Source: Ehretia macrophylla
Taxonomy: Eukaryota > Streptophyta > Magnoliopsida > Boraginales > Ehretiaceae
Assembly: GCA_037974665.1 (NCBI GenBank)
Contig: CM075775.1
Location: 32,803,732 to 32,867,731 of the forward strand
Direction of reading: 5' to 3'
Length of the DNA stretch: 64,000 nt
Positions 25,514 through 36,233 of this stretch are shown in pieces. The number at the start of each line of letters is the position of its first letter. Position 1 is the stretch's first letter. The translations under genes and the position numbers were made by a program. The notes beneath the pieces are model-generated. The model had not been told where the DNA came from. It searched no databases and saw only the letters and a list, made by a program, of their open reading frames with translations.

Positions 25514-26540
25514 TCTATAGGGAGTACACCCCCAAATTAGTTTATTATTAACGTAATAATTACTTTGGTAAATTAACGAAACAATATAAAAATATTGTCC
25601 TAGAAAAGCCATTATTTCAATTGAAAAAAGAATCAAACTAAGAAATTAAATGAGATGGATGGTGTAATGCTGCCCAATAAAGAATTGGTACATGTTATGG
25701 TTATAAATGATTCATTTTCTTTATTTTTTATTTGGAGAGAGAGAAGCTGTGATTTGTTCATTGATCCAATCATCCAAATAGTTGGAGGAGAACAATTACA
25801 ATAATAGAACAACCTATATAATAACAAGAATCACACGAGCTAGTGTATAACTTGCAGTGGTAGAATCAAACGCCGGAGTTCAAAAAGACATAACAGTAAC
25901 GAAGTCAGTAATTAAATATTGGTGTACTTATTTATGCATAATTTTTTATATATATATAAATTATAAACAATTGTTGGTTTTATGCCTAAAATAATTTTTT
26001 TATGATGCCAGGTTATAACTAAATTAATATTTATTTTAAGCACATTATAGCAAAAATAAAATCTTTAAGATATGACTCCCGCTCAATATAATACTGACAT
26101 AACATACAAAAAAGAGAGAAAGAAATAACTATAGGAATTCTAAATAAATAAAAAAATCCCTTTCATTAGATGAAGGAAAATTATTGCTTAAAAAATTAAT
26201 TTTCTTTTCAAAAATTTATTTATGCCCTATTCAACACATAACAAATTAGAAATTCAATTCTAGTTGAGATTAAAAAAATTTCAAGCATAACATGTATAAA
26301 TTAAAAAAAATAACTTATATATAAAAATAACAAAAAAGGGGATAATGTACATGCAACGAAAACAGCCTTAGAGAGTTCTAAAATCGATCTGCACCGTTCA
26401 TATTATAGAAGCTTGAGTCGCGAACATGTTGACCAATTTCAGCTCAATTGGATAAGAAATCACAGTCTGATCATATGTTTGATGAATACTACCAATTTTT
26501 TTCTTATATTTTCCTCTCCTTTCTCTTTCTATTTTCTCTC

Positions 26541-26581
<41 letters not shown>

Positions 26582-27203
26582 TCACTTAATAGAAGTACAA
26601 AACATATCATTATCAATATAAAAAAACAAAATAAAATATTTTTTTAAAAAAATTGTTGGTCAAAAAATAAGAATAAGGCACCTCTTTCACTTCTCTACCT
26701 CGCGTACCTTCTCATTGTTTTAATACTAAAAAATAAAAATAAAAATTGTTCTTTTTCCAACCACACCCTAAGCTTGAAGTGGCTCTGCCACTAACAGCTG
26801 GAGAATGTCAACTTACAATTGGAGAAAATTCACACAGTCAACCTGATTTAAACCGGGTAAATGACACATTCAGTTTTTTATATTTGTCGTGTTAAACGAG
26901 CTCGTCTCCTATTTTCAAGTATAATCAAATGGTATGAGGCTCAAGTCTCATTATCACTCATTTAAAAATATTAAAATTGTTGACGTGCAATATTCAAAAT
27001 GAGTTCCGTTGGCATATGCGGGTTGGACTTGTTAATTAGAAACAATAAAGAATATCATAAACTTTTCTTAACGGTTTAAATTTTTAAATGGTTTGATAAT
27101 TTAATCCAGTACCGGCGAATTGGTGCAACATGTATCAAGAGTGAATTCATCATGCTATTGCACTATCCTACTTAGCCAATTGTCATGCAATTCAAGAGCC
27201 ATC

Positions 27204-27210
27204 TATATAT
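27204..27210 (+). promoter_or_regulatory. TATA-box candidate of ubiquitin-fold gene copy 2
   Basis: TATATAT about 138 bases before the ATG at 27342, in the same context as copy 1 (CATC before, GTGCCCGTCGC after). Confidence 0.45.
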
Positions 27211-27341
27211 GTGCCCGTCGCATGAACCTCTCTTATATAATTCATCTACTACTAAACTTTCTATCCAAACCAAAACAAACTCAAACTAAATTTTTACCAC
27301 AGTGCTGTTTGTTTTATTGTTTTGGCTCAACCTTGGTGGCT

Positions 27342-27587
27342 ATGGCTTCAGCAGAAAAAATCGAAATAATGGTAGAATCAGAGACATGTGAGATGTATGT
27401 GAAGGTGAAAGAGACAGATATGGTGAAAGACTTGCTGAAGATAGTCCAGAAGGCATGGGGTGATGGTACTGAATATATGACTCTTCATCATCATTCTACA
27501 TTCATGGAAAATGACAAACCCTTATCTGCATACAATATCAAAAAAGGCTCTGTCGTTCAAGTCAAAGTTTATTGTGAAGCTCCTTGA
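27342..27587 (+). CDS. Small ubiquitin-fold protein, copy 2 (81 aa)
   Basis: The coding sequence is base-for-base identical to 14113-14358, so the protein is the same 81-residue ubiquitin-like fold without a C-terminal Gly-Gly. The 170 bases upstream differ at two positions and about 300 bases downstream at three, apart from an oligo-A length change. Sequence further out in the two units differs by several percent. That contrast suggests recent gene conversion, or strong constraint plus conversion. Function is unknown. The unit lies in tandem with copy 1 and, about 3 kb on, the divergent third paralogue. Confidence 0.7.
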   Translation: MASAEKIEIMVESETCEMYVKVKETDMVKDLLKIVQKAWGDGTEYMTLHHHSTFMENDKPLSAYNIKKGSVVQVKVYCEAP

Positions 27588-28216
27588 ACTTATGATAATT
27601 AATCAATAATTAGCACTTTGCCATTAGGGGTGAAAAATCTCCCAGGATGATTTGGTTTTAATTTTCCGGCTTTGCCTCCCTTAATTTTAAGTCAAAAAAA
27701 AAAAAAGATGTAGCATTGCTAATGACTTAAGCAGCCATCTTTTTATTAATAGTAGGAGTATTCATGAACTATAATCTTATAATCTCCATGTATCCTTTTC
27801 TAGCGTCTGATAATAATAATAATAAAGTTTTATTTTGTGTTTTTATTTATACATGATCAAGTACAAATCAGAATCTGATACTCGTGAATTTATCTCGAGA
27901 CAGCCTCATAATTCAATTGGGAAAAGCAAGCTATATTATTTTATACAAGCAAGTAGTCTTTAAAATTAGACGTTGTCTCGTATAACTTGAACTTCTTTTC
28001 TTTTTCTATTTTTTGTTCGGTAACTAAAACGTTCTATTAATATTCTAAAAATATTTAAAAATGTGTTAGAAATATGAAGAGGATATACATATCAAACTAC
28101 GCACACGTTACTCTAGTTCATTAGTAACCTATTTTTAAATAATATACACCAGCATTTTTTTTGAGTTAAAGCCACGAGGTATCTCTACACTCAAAGGTGC
28201 GAGACTAATCCCCATA

Positions 28217-28500
28217 CCTTGATGCACATATTATACTATCTTTATCCTGTTTAAGACAAAATGGTAATAACCTTAGTTGCTTTTGATGATAATTAATCAG
28301 ATATACAGTATTGCTAAAATAGATTGTTTAGTTGAAAAAGGTTGAAGAGAACCCAAATTTGTTGTGAAATTATTTGATTTTCTTTTAGGGTTTATGTTGA
28401 TAATAGGAAATTTCAAGATGGTTTAGACGATTCTGAGCATATGGTAAATTGTGGATACATAATTGATGAGAAGTCTTGTGTGGTTTATTTACTTGTATAG
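28217..28500 (+). pseudogene. Fragment of the neighbouring PPR gene (5' part), copy 2
   Basis: Same relic as 14964-15249, with a handful of substitutions and small indels. It corresponds to residues roughly 92-192 of the PPR protein encoded at 32338 and ends in the same TAG. It has no start codon and a broken frame. Confidence 0.85.
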
Positions 28501-29364
28501 TTGTATCGTTAAACGAATTCAATATTTAGCTGTCTAAAAATGCATATGGCGGTTTGTCGTAGGATTTTTTTTAATATGACGAGTAACCTTAAGTAGAAGT
28601 ATATTAAATTCATTTTAAAATTATAAATTTGTATTCAAGCGGTACACTTAATTCAATAAACGGACGCTCAAACTCCACCTTGATCCACTATATATCAAAC
28701 TGCGTATTGTTTATTCCGAGCACACATATACCGTCTATTCGAGCCCGTGAGCCCGTGTACTTCACCATCAGCCCTTAAGGGTGTTCTTTTTTTTTTTTTT
28801 TTGTTAAGTAAGCAAAATATTTCATTGAAGCTCAATAAAAATCATTTACAGTATCCTACCAAACCAAAGTGAGATTAAACAAATATATCCCCAGGCCCCA
28901 TTGGTTACTAATAGTTTCATTTACAAGAGTTCTCCTAAACTTTTTATCCCTCCAAATTCTCATTCGGACCAGTCGCATCACCTCATTAATCAGTTGCTCT
29001 TCCGAGTACGATTAGTTATCTTCTAATTCACCCTCAATTAAGCGAGACTTCAAAAGAATAGAAAAAAAAAATTGTGATTAATTGGTAATTAATAATTTAA
29101 TTATCTGATTTTGTAGGACAAAAGAGTATTTTTGAGGATAAAAAACTATTCAACACCTAATAGGTCATTATGAAACTTCTGAAAGTGCACGAAAATAACA
29201 CAGTTAATACTTTTAATAATTTCCCATCCCCAAATCGACAGCTACTCAATAGTGATAACAATAGATTATTTCATTGCTTAGCATAGTTATAATAGATTCT
29301 ATCACTAAGAATCTTCTAATAATGTATTATTAGCTGCGACGCGAGGATAAGTTATTTATGATGA

Positions 29365-30360
29365 GAATTATAATTTAATCCAAGAAAATCTTTGGTGAAA
29401 CTCGAGATTTGTTCTTAATATTTTGTCAATGGTGTGACTATAATATTGAGGTTGTGAGCTTGCAGTCCTCGTTGAACTCATAAAAAAATTTAAATTACTA
29501 CAAGCTAGAATACCTTATTACTTTTTTATTTAAAAGTTATTTTAACATTCGAAATACCATTAGTTTTGATTTTCAAAATCACTTATTTTCTACTGACAAA
29601 ATATTTTAAACTTGACCTAGTACTCGCATTTTCTGAACACGTATTTAGACTAAAATCATGCTCTCACTTATTGTACGGGCCAAATTGGGGCAATATGTAT
29701 CAAGAGTGGATGCTTCATGCAATTCTACAATCCTACCGAGTCAATTGTCATGCAATGATGCATTAATCCAAGACCATCATATGTTCCCATAATCGCAATG
29801 GTTATTCGGCCTTCATGAAATAAAAAATTGACCCTATAAATGTGAGACTCACATGTTTGTGAGATGTACCGAATGGTTGAAAGCCAAATAGAAGCACTTC
29901 TGTTAGGAAAAACTGATTTTTGTATTTTTCTCTCTTAATCATTGGTTACAGAGAGCTCCTATATTTATATACATTACAATAGTCCTAACGTAGTACCATC
30001 TCTTTACTGATAAGGCTAATTAAGATAATTATGCTTGTATATATGATGTTGATATATATGATTACAACAAACTGAATTTGAAAAGCTATTCAAAAGATAG
30101 TGTAGTTATCGGAGTTAGATTCAGCAATAATTGAATAACGTAATTAAGAGGATCAATAGTGGTGAACTGATATAAATTTGTATCATCATTTTACTACTAT
30201 TGATATTCCTAATAACGTTATTATGTTAGATGATCCACTAGTTATGGTCAAATGATCTAAACCAACGAATATGAAGATCAAATAATTGTATCATCACTTC
30301 ACTAGTATTGATGTTCCTAATAACGTTATTACGTCATCTCTTATCACATAGCATGACCCT
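29365..30360. other. Region between duplication copy 2 and the third ubiquitin-fold gene
   Basis: About 29670-29800 is recognisably related to the upstream region of the other two ubiquitin-fold genes (GCAATATGTATCAAGAGTGGA; TCAATTGTCATGCAAT). The promoter-proximal part of that homology resumes only near 30361. The intervening about 560 bases look inserted: they start with an LTR-like end (TGTTAGGAAAAACTG at 29899) and include the fold-back repeat at 30134-30222. Confidence 0.5.
30134..30222. repeat. Fold-back repeat, related to sequence at 30286-30335 and 55.9 kb
   Basis: Arms 30134-30172 and 30181-30222 are inverse complements over about 40 bases with some mismatches (AATAACGT...ATCAATAGTGGTGAACTGATA). 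The right-arm motif recurs in direct orientation at 30286-30335 (TCATCACTTCACTAGTATTG). A longer related stretch occurs at about 55925-55995 (AAATAATTGCAGTGTCACTTC). It is probably a small dispersed MITE family. Confidence 0.6.
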
Positions 30361-30364
30361 TTAC

Positions 30365-30372
30365 TATATATA
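30365..30372 (+). promoter_or_regulatory. TATA-box candidate of ubiquitin-fold gene copy 3
   Basis: TATATATA about 120 bases before the ATG at 30487, at a position like that in copies 1 and 2. A shared TCTATCCAAACCAAAACAA-like leader (here CTTTATCTAACCAAAACCAA) follows. Confidence 0.5.
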
Positions 30373-30486
30373 GTTCATTCATGCAGAAATCTTTATCTAA
30401 CCAAAACCAACTCACTCAAATAGTGAATATCATCCAAATTTAAGCAGATTGCTGTTTGATTTCTTCTTTGCCTCAAGCTGGTGGCC

Positions 30487-30732
30487 ATGGCATCAGCAGA
30501 AAGAATCAAAATAAAGGTAGAATCAGAGACATCTGAGCTTTATGTGGATGTGAAAGAGACATATTTGGTCAAAGACTTGCTCAAGATAGTCCAGAAGACA
30601 TGGGGTGATGGTGATGAATACATGACTCTTTACCACCATTCTAAGCTGATGCAAAATGATAAACCCTTATCTGCATTCACCATAAAAAATGGCTCTGTGG
30701 TCGAAGTCATAGTTGATGTTGAATCTCCTTGA
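30487..30732 (+). CDS. Small ubiquitin-fold protein, divergent paralogue (81 aa)
   Basis: 81 residues, the same length as copies 1 and 2 and identical to them at 59 of 81 positions. The core VKDLLKIVQK.WGDG.EYMTL and NDKPLSA..IK.GSVV are kept. Differences concentrate in surface-like positions of the first strands and at the C-terminus (VDVESP in place of VYCEAP). It has no Gly-Gly end. The ATG at 30487 matches the start of the other copies. An in-frame GTG six bases upstream is not needed. It lies 1.6 kb before the PPR gene, so this pair is the likely source of the duplicated ubiquitin-fold plus PPR-fragment units. Function is unknown. Confidence 0.7.
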   Translation: MASAERIKIKVESETSELYVDVKETYLVKDLLKIVQKTWGDGDEYMTLYHHSKLMQNDKPLSAFTIKNGSVVEVIVDVESP

Positions 30733-32337
30733 ACTTATGATCATCAATAGTTAGAAGCACTAAGCATGACATTGATCCCCTCAAAAAAAAAGAAAAAAAA
30801 GAAAAAAAAAAATCTTGTAACTTTCTCCTCCTTTTCTAGCATCTGTATTTTCATTTCAATGTGATCGGATATGAATGATATATCTTAAGGAATCTTTTTT
30901 TTTTTCTGTTTTCTTCAAATTTTCATTATTTTTTTATTTTTTTGCTTTTGTTTTGGTGTTAGTATATATTGCGACAAGATGGAGCCGAACTAAAAATTTG
31001 ATCTTGAGGGATCAAAATTCAATTAACAATATTGACTATAAATAAATATAAAAAATTAGAGTGCCTAGCATTTTAAAAAAAAAAAATTACATATTTTTTT
31101 CTTTTTTAAACTTAGGGGTCCCTCTAAATGGGCTAGCTCTACTCTACCCTGTCGACAAGAATTAATTATGGTTAGAAAAAAGGGGAAGGGGTGCTTTGAA
31201 CACCTAGCTAGCCTTTCACATGAATTGAAATCAAAGACTTTGTTACTCCACGGTCTACTAGATTATTATGCATTAAAAAAACTGCTAATATGACGGCTGA
31301 TTGAGTCGTGAATTATAAACTTAGAGACAGTTTATCCTTTGATTGAGTTTTAAATGTACCAACATAATTGTTTGATATTTTGTCATCTGACTTTTTACCC
31401 ACCAGAATACGATGATGTACTATTTTCATTTGCAATTTATATATTGTGCTTTGACAAAAAAAAAAAAAAAAAACTTGGGACTATTACTAATCTTATTTTT
31501 AAAAAAATGAGAGAACTAAAAGAGGCGATAATCTTTTTTTACTAACTAACATTAATTGAGTTTACTAGTCCATGCTAAGGTAGAGGATTTACTTATACCG
31601 CTCCAAACAACTAATTTCACAGAGTCTTCAAGAAAATTGGCATAATTTAACATAAGATACTCACATTATGGCCTCCCACTGAAAGTCATAAATATGCAAA
31701 CATCTTTACCCTTTCATTTACTACCTTGCAAGGCTATTGTTAATTTTTTGAATATGTGACTTGAGCGTTAAAATATTCTCTCAAATAAAAGATATTTTAA
31801 AAGATTATTACTTTACCGATAGTCTATTTTTAAACCAACTTTAAACAAAATTCATAAAATGTTAGTAAAAAACTCTTATGTCGATCATAATAGACGTGTG
31901 AATCTCACATCAAATCAAGACCGAGAAAGATCAAACCAATACACAACCAGCTAAGCACAGGGTTTCTATTTCACATGTGTGCAAATAGAGAACTCTTTTT
32001 CTTTTTCTTTTTCTTTTTCCCTTCCTCTTTTTGAAATAGAGTGTAGGAACTTTTTAATGTACATATTATTAATTTTGATCTCCTTCATAAATAAGGGTTG
32101 CAATTTAATTAATTCAAACTGATATTAATAATTTGATAGAAGATAAACTTTACATTATATAAACTCATAAAATGATGTCAATTTGCACGGATTGAAAAGT
32201 TTTCCATAGACAAAGCCCCATGAGCAAACCTATGTCACTTCCATTTACCTCTGCTGATTACTACTAAACTTCTCTTCATCATCACACCTCCACAAGACAG
32301 CCTTGACGCCAAACCTTGAATCAGTTCTAAAAATTCA
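30733..32337. other. Intergenic region between ubiquitin-fold gene 3 and the PPR gene
   Basis: AT-rich with several A and T homopolymers and a CTTTTT repeat near 31996-32025. There are no gene-like frames. CTTGACGCCAAACC and other leader-like sequence precede the PPR start, but I could not place a promoter with confidence. Confidence 0.45.
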
Positions 32338-34191
32338 ATGTCAAGTAAAAAATTTTACCAAACTGTCAAACAAATTTTCCCTAAATATGCTCCAACTCCG
32401 AAATCAGATAAAGAAATTGCAGACTACATATCCAAAACCCTAATAAATTCATCCACAAAAAAACCTCTTCAAATCACTTCATCTCTACTCTCCAATCTCA
32501 ACCCACATGTAACTAACCTTGTTCTCTCAAACCCAATTGTCCCACCAATTTCTTGCTTCAATTTCTTCAGTTTTATCCAAAAAAACCTGTCTTCAATCCC
32601 TCAAAAACCCAATCTTGATGCTCATATTATATTATCTTTGCGCTTATTTAAGGCTAAAAAGTTTATTGAAGCCAAAAAGGTACTAACTTTAGTTGCTTCT
32701 GATGATAATCTCAGATACCCTATTGCTAACTTAGCTTGTTTAGTAGAAAAAAGTTGTAAAGAACCGAAATTTATTGCGAAATTATTTGATATGTTGTTTA
32801 GGGTTTATGCTGATAATAGGAAATTTCAAGATGGTTTAGAAGTTTTTGAGCATATGGTGAATTGTGGGTATGATATTGATGAGAAGTCTTGTATGGTTTA
32901 TTTACTTGCATTGAAGAAATGTGATGAATATGAGGCGTTGCTATTGGTTTTTAGGAGAATGGTAGAGTGTAATGTGACAATCACGGTGTATTCGATGACG
33001 TTGGTGATTGGTGAGCTATGTAAAAGAGGGGAAGTTGATAAGGGAAAAGGATTGCTTGATGAAATGGTAGGCAGAGGTGTTAAGCCGAATGAGTTTACGT
33101 ATAATACATTTGTGGATGCGTTCGTGAAGAAATTGGATTTTGTGGGCGTTAAGAAGATTTTAAGTGAAATGGGGAAGAATGGAGTGAGTCTGAATGTGGC
33201 TACTTATACCCTTTTGATTGAAGGGTATGGGAGTTCGGGGAAGATTGAAGAGGCGGAGAGACTGTTTGAAGAAATGCAAGGGAAAGGTAGAGAGGGGGAT
33301 ATTCATGTTTATACCACGATGATTAGTTGGCTTTGTAAGTCGGGAAATTTGAAAAGCGCATTTACTCTGTTTGATGAGTTAGTTGAGAGAGGCCTTGTTC
33401 CGAATGCTCATACTTATGGGGCTCTGATAAATGGGTTGTGCAAAGCTGGGCAGTTGGAGGCAGCTGAAACTTTGCTTAATGAGATGCAAACGAAAGGAAT
33501 TAATCTGAATAGGGTGATATTCAATACTTTGATGGATGGTTATTGTAAACAAGGGAGGATTGACGAAGCATGGAGATTGCAAAGTGTTATGGAGAAGAAA
33601 GGACTTCAGCCTGATGTATTTGTTTACAATATTATTGCCACTGGATTATGTAAACTAAACCGGCATGAGGAAGCAAAGAGGTGTTTGTTGTCAATGGTAG
33701 ATAGAGATGTGGCTCCAAACACTGTGACGTATACAACGTTAATTGATTTATATTGCAAGGAAGGGAACTTTGTTGAAGCAAAGAGGATATTACGAGAAAT
33801 GGAGAATAAGGGACAGAACCCCAATACAGTTACGTACAATGCCCTGATTGATGGGCATTGCAAGAAAGGAAGGATGAAGGAAGCTCATAAACTGAGAAAT
33901 GATATGGAAAGTAAGGGGTTAGTGCCTGATGTGTATACTTATACATCACTTATACATGGAGAATGTATTTTTGGAAGGATAGATGAAGCTCTAAAGCTAT
34001 TCCATGAGATGCCTGCAAAGAATTTAGTTAGGAATGTGGTAACTTATTCAGCTCTGATTTCTGGTCTGTCAAAGGATGGAAGATCTGATGAAGCTTTTAG
34101 ACTGTATGACGAGATGATAGAGGCTGGCCTTACACCTGACAACACCATATACACTTTCCTTGTGGGCAGCCTTCATGGTTCTAAATCTTAG
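32338..34191 (+). CDS. P-class pentatricopeptide repeat protein (617 aa, single exon)
   Basis: Intronless 617-residue protein. After a basic, Ser/Thr-rich N-terminus without acidic clusters (possible mitochondrial or plastid targeting) come about a dozen 35-residue PPR motifs from about residue 165 to the end. Examples are VTYTTLIDLYCKEGNFVEAK, VTYNALIDGHCKKGRMKEAH and YTYTSLIHGECIFGRIDEAL. Repeats are contiguous and uniform, with no E, DYW, SMR or LAGLIDADG domain, so it is of the P class. Such proteins usually bind organelle RNA to stabilise, process or activate translation of a transcript. I cannot name the ortholog or the RNA target. The first third of the gene (bases about 32613-32912) is also present as broken fragments at 14964 and 28217. 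Confidence 0.9.
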   Translation: MSSKKFYQTVKQIFPKYAPTPKSDKEIADYISKTLINSSTKKPLQITSSLLSNLNPHVTNLVLSNPIVPPISCFNFFSFIQKNLSSIPQKPNLDAHIILSLRLFKAKKFIEAKKVLTLVASDDNLRYPIANLACLVEKSCKEPKFIAKLFDMLFRVYADNRKFQDGLEVFEHMVNCGYDIDEKSCMVYLLALKKCDEYEALLLVFRRMVECNVTITVYSMTLVIGELCKRGEVDKGKGLLDEMVGRGVKPNEFTYNTFVDAFVKKLDFVGVKKILSEMGKNGVSLNVATYTLLIEGYGSSGKIEEAERLFEEMQGKGREGDIHVYTTMISWLCKSGNLKSAFTLFDELVERGLVPNAHTYGALINGLCKAGQLEAAETLLNEMQTKGINLNRVIFNTLMDGYCKQGRIDEAWRLQSVMEKKGLQPDVFVYNIIATGLCKLNRHEEAKRCLLSMVDRDVAPNTVTYTTLIDLYCKEGNFVEAKRILREMENKGQNPNTVTYNALIDGHCKKGRMKEAHKLRNDMESKGLVPDVYTYTSLIHGECIFGRIDEALKLFHEMPAKNLVRNVVTYSALISGLSKDGRSDEAFRLYDEMIEAGLTPDNTIYTFLVGSLHGSKS

Positions 34192-34538
34192 CCTTTGACT
34201 AATTATTGACAAAAATGAAGATATGTTCTTGTGGAAATTATTAGACCTTTAGGACCCCATCTGCTTAGCTGATGCAGAACGGTGAACAAATAGTACAACA
34301 GCACATGCTGATGTGGATGCTTGTGCATGTGTGCGAGACCATCTTCAGCAATTTGTGGCTAGACTTTTATGACTTTGCTATCTGGTTGCAAACACGGTAG
34401 AAAGCCAAGGATTCTTCCGAGGTGAAACATTCAACGCCTTCCACTTGATACTATGATGTTTGGTTCTGCTTAATTATTTTTTCAACAGATAGGAAATATG
34501 CAGTCTGACATTTGATATCAGGAAGAGAAGCAAAATGA

Positions 34539-34665
34539 ACCACGCTGCTGGCACCCTCAAGTGGTCGAAGTCTTCCGAGTTTTTAGGGTGATATGTGAGG
34601 CTACCATGCTGCTGGCATCTCAAGTGGTAGAAGTCTTGCGAGTGTTTAGGGTGATATATGAGGCT
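34539..34665. repeat. 64-base tandem duplication, two copies
   Basis: 34539-34602 and 34603-34665 both read ACCA.GCTGCTGGCA... through GGGTGATAT.TGAGGCT, with about eight differences. It lies in the 3' flank or UTR of the PPR gene. Confidence 0.85.
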
Positions 34666-35383
34666 CTTTAGCTTTCAAAAAAAATAATCAGAGTAATCTT
34701 ATGCTGTGAACAATCTCTTGTATATTTCAGACGTCTACAAGCATGGAATTCGCTTACGCATCAAAAGGGGTTGGTTCATTGTAGCAGTCTGATCAGTGTT
34801 GATCGTCGAATCTTGCAATTTGATTTTAAACTCACCAAAGGTAAAGGTTCAACTGTATAAAAGAACAATGAAGAGAATGTTTTTTTGCACATTCAACTGT
34901 GAAAACTTTCTGGAATTTATTTTTGTTGTGTATTAACATCTGATGTTGTTTACCAGCTTAGATTATCTCTGGATATAAAAGTGCAGAACTTTGGGGGTTC
35001 TCCTACCTTTGTTACTATTTTTGCATTGCTATTACTGACTAATCCCTCCGACTTCGAGTCCCTTAGGGTCATTGGAGGTTTACACGGCTGTTAACTTCAA
35101 AACCCATAAGATTAGTCAAACAAAATTCAGATACCCACGGATTTGAAAAAAAAAAAAAAATTACTGACTAATCCCTCACATCAGATCCATTGTACAGCTT
35201 AGCTAATAGACAGCATACAGAAGCTTATTAGCCGCTCACATGGAACTGGCAAATGGACATGCAATCATCAAGTTCATAGTTTGATTTGCGAGTATAGTTT
35301 TTAATCCTTGTCAAAAAAAAAAATTGAATCTTCATCTGCTAAACAATACATTTTTTTTAGTGATAAGAGACATCACAATTAAA

Positions 35384-35855
35384 GGTATGTTTGATTCAAC
35401 TTTTAAACATTTAAAAGCGTTTTTTTATGAATTTATGAGTTTAGAAGTGAAAATTAACTTGTGTTGCCCATTTTTAAAAAACTTTTAAGTATGAGCCAAA
35501 GTTTAAAAATAAAAATAAAACATAAGAATCTCTAAATAGAAGCTTTTTGAAGAAAAACTTTCACAAAATTATTTTTACATCATGTGAGAAGGTGTTTTTT
35601 TCATATTTTTTAAAACTCAATATTACCTCCAAATTCTTTTCGAATCCACACATTTGGCCTTCAAAAGTGTATCAATTGTAAAAAATTTCCAACGCAACGC
35701 ATCTTTCATTGACAATGAATGGTACTTTTGATATAATAACGTCAAATAGTCAATTACTTTTATTTAATAACACTTTTAAATTTCTAACTGAAGATTGATT
35801 GCTAAAAGTTCTACATCTCAACAACTAAAGTTCCACAATTAAGCCAAACAGAACC
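35384..35855. mobile_element. MITE-like element, PIF/Harbinger-type ends
   Basis: The left end GGTATGTTTGATTCAA and the inverse right end GGTTCTGTTTGGCTTAA form an imperfect terminal inverted repeat around a non-coding core. TTA/TAA-like trinucleotides flank it. GG...GTTTGG ends resemble Harbinger-type MITEs. Confidence 0.45.
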
Positions 35856-36233
35856 TAAACTTAATTTAATTTGATTTCATTTGACAAAAGGCATAAGTCT
35901 ATGGCATACACTATTTGTTTGTCCAATGATGGATTATAACAGATTGAATGGCAAATTGCATGCAAATATTTTTATTGAGAATATACAAAATGGTATTTCA
36001 AAATGTCAGGATGATAGATTACAACAGTTTGAATGACAACTTTTGTCAATGTTTATTTGTGCTGAAAATGTACAAAATGGTATTGCAGAACATATAACAG
36101 CAAAACAGAGGACTGACATGATCTGTGTTCTCTCTAGTCATATGTACATTTCAAGAGCCAAAGAGAAGCATTAGAAGTTACTTCCTGCCTGCATTTCAGT
36201 TCAAGATGAGGATCGAGCATGCCAGAATCAAAT

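Larger units (their letters stand above)
25514..29364. repeat. Segmental tandem duplication, copy 2 (uninterrupted)
   Basis: This is the about 3.85 kb counterpart of 12384-24949 without the copia insertion. At 28871-28882 it reads AAATATATCCCCAGG, which is the intact pre-insertion form of the copy 1 target site. It contains its own ubiquitin-fold gene and PPR fragment, an expanded (TC)n tract at about 26545-26573 and a poly-T retroposon tail near 28785. Confidence 0.9.
34192..36233. other. Intergenic region between the convergent PPR and SIG6 genes
   Basis: It contains the 3' ends of two convergent genes, the 64-base tandem duplication at 34539-34665, and a MITE-like element at about 35384-35855. 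No further gene is seen. Confidence 0.5.
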
